Positions 63,304-64,000 of a DNA stretch of 64,000 nucleotides are shown here, in pieces. Positions within the stretch are counted from its first letter, which is position 1. Every line of letters begins with the position of its first letter. This DNA comes from Sphingomonas sp. Leaf242 (GTDB taxonomy: Bacteria; Pseudomonadota; Alphaproteobacteria; Sphingomonadales; Sphingomonadaceae), in contig NZ_LMLW01000011.1 in assembly GCF_001422045.1 (NCBI RefSeq), positions 248,505-312,504 on the forward strand. Direction: 5' to 3'. A program made the position numbers and the translations under genes. The notes below the pieces were generated by a model. The model was not told where the DNA came from and ran no database searches. It was given only the letters and a program-made list of their open reading frames with translations.

Positions 63304-64000
63304 TCAGGCCACGAACGGGAAGGCGAGCGCGATCATGCCGACGATCGTCATCACGACGCAGACCGCGATCGCGGGCACGAGCGTGAAGCGCTGGTGATCG
63401 GCGAGGTCGATCCCGACCAGGCTGACCAGCAGATAGGTCGACGGGACCAGCGGGCTGAGCAGGTGGACCGGCTGGCCCATCAGCGACGCGCGGGCGATCG
63501 CCTCGGGCGCGACGCCGTAATGCGCGCCGGCCTCGGCGAGGATCGGCAGCATCCCGAAATAGAACGCGTCGTTCGAGATGAAGAAGGTGAACGGCATGCT
63601 CAGCACCGCGGTGATCGGCGCCATGTACGGCCCGAGCGCGGGCGGGATCACGCCGACCACCGCCTTGCTCATCGCCTCGACCATGCCGGTGCCACCGAGG
63701 ATCCCGGTGAAGATGCCCGCCGCGAAGATCAGCGAAACGACCGCCAGCACGTTGCCGGCATGCGCGGAAATCCGCTCCTTCTGGTCGGCGACGCCGGGAT
63801 AGTTGACGATCATCGCGATCGCGAACGCCAGCATCATCAGCACCGACAACGGGAGGATGCCCCATACCAGCAACGTCAGCAGCGTGATGACGAGCGCGGC
63901 GTTGAACCAGATCAGCTTCGGGCGACGTGCCTCGGGATATTGCGAGACGGCCATGCCGGTGAACTCGGTATCGGCGGTGATGCCGGCTTCACCCATCCGC
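63304..64000 (-). CDS. CitMHS family transporter (partial, N-terminus beyond the window)
   Basis: The last 232 residues of a membrane transporter run in from the right edge. Six or so hydrophobic helices and the blocks NVLAVVSLIFAAGIFTGILG, VLSMPFTFFISNDAFYFGML and LSPLVPSTYLLVSLVGIDLA match the C-terminal half of CitMHS citrate:metal-proton symporters (about 430 residues). The ATG at 63996 is internal, not the start. It is the first gene in the window of the amino-acid catabolic run and probably imports an organic acid. Confidence 0.88.
   Translation of the reverse strand, partial: RMGEAGITADTEFTGMAVSQYPEARRPKLIWFNAALVITLLTLLVWGILPLSVLMMLAFAIAMIVNYPGVADQKERISAHAGNVLAVVSLIFAAGIFTGILGGTGMVEAMSKAVVGVIPPALGPYMAPITAVLSMPFTFFISNDAFYFGMLPILAEAGAHYGVAPEAIARASLMGQPVHLLSPLVPSTYLLVSLVGIDLADHQRFTLVPAIAVCVVMTIVGMIALAFPFVA

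Overview
The window looks like an ordinary chromosomal segment of a sphingomonad (Alphaproteobacteria, Sphingomonas or a close relative). It has high GC, gene order and protein families typical of that group (SciP/DUF1153, a CycM-like membrane cytochrome c, a TIGR03013-type sugar transferase with PrsK/PrsR), and many short palindromic intergenic repeats. I see no tRNA or rRNA gene, no CRISPR array, no insertion sequence and no prophage.

Layout: 1-415 is the start of an OAA-type lectin gene running off the left edge. 930-6839 (minus) holds a DUF445 membrane protein and an RND efflux pair (adaptor then permease). 7083-10502 holds a SIMPL-domain periplasmic protein, a GlsB-type membrane protein, SciP, MnmA and a UVR-motif protein. 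10556-12907 (minus) holds PhzF-like, CDF cation exporter and PdxH. 13018-16629 is the Ku/LigD end-joining pair. 16956-20487 is an ATP-grasp/alpha-E protein plus transglutaminase. 20843-25203 runs DnaJ-like, BrkB-like, FabI, DUF4160, DUF2442 and AroC. 25260-25691 is a low-complexity secreted protein. 25754-31602 (minus) contains purine, histidine and serine genes: DUF559-hisZ-purA, then serC-serA with a probable serC-type RNA leader. 31810-35286 holds an extensin-like lipoprotein, a LOG protein, a membrane cytochrome c (minus) and PheA. 35430-37837 (minus) is a PepSY/response regulator/histidine kinase operon. 37959-40560 holds an ABC-F protein and a DUF815 ATPase.

40616-47336 (minus) is a tightly packed operon, sugar transferase-prsK-prsR-TPR protein, the regulatory arm of an XrtA/PEP-CTERM exopolysaccharide system. 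It is divergent from manC (47498-48580). 48994-51900 holds a DUF885 hydrolase and an Asp-box (sialidase-fold) protein. 52124-54427 is a secreted GH3 glycosidase. 54513-64000 (minus) is a six-gene run: CitMHS transporter (cut by the right edge), alpha/beta hydrolase, L-serine dehydratase, M3 oligopeptidase, cysteine desulfhydrase-like PLP enzyme and fused 5-oxoprolinase. It reads as a peptide/amino-acid catabolic unit feeding pyruvate and glutamate.

The most unusual feature is how the palindromic repeats interact with genes. One copy is inserted in frame in ligD and adds 52 codons. Its sister copy supplies the Shine-Dalgarno of the transglutaminase. A second family supplies the Shine-Dalgarno of the DUF559 gene. 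A third encodes the N-terminus of the signal peptide of the extensin-like lipoprotein. The SIMPL gene also appears to lack any ATG/GTG/TTG start in front of its intact signal peptide.
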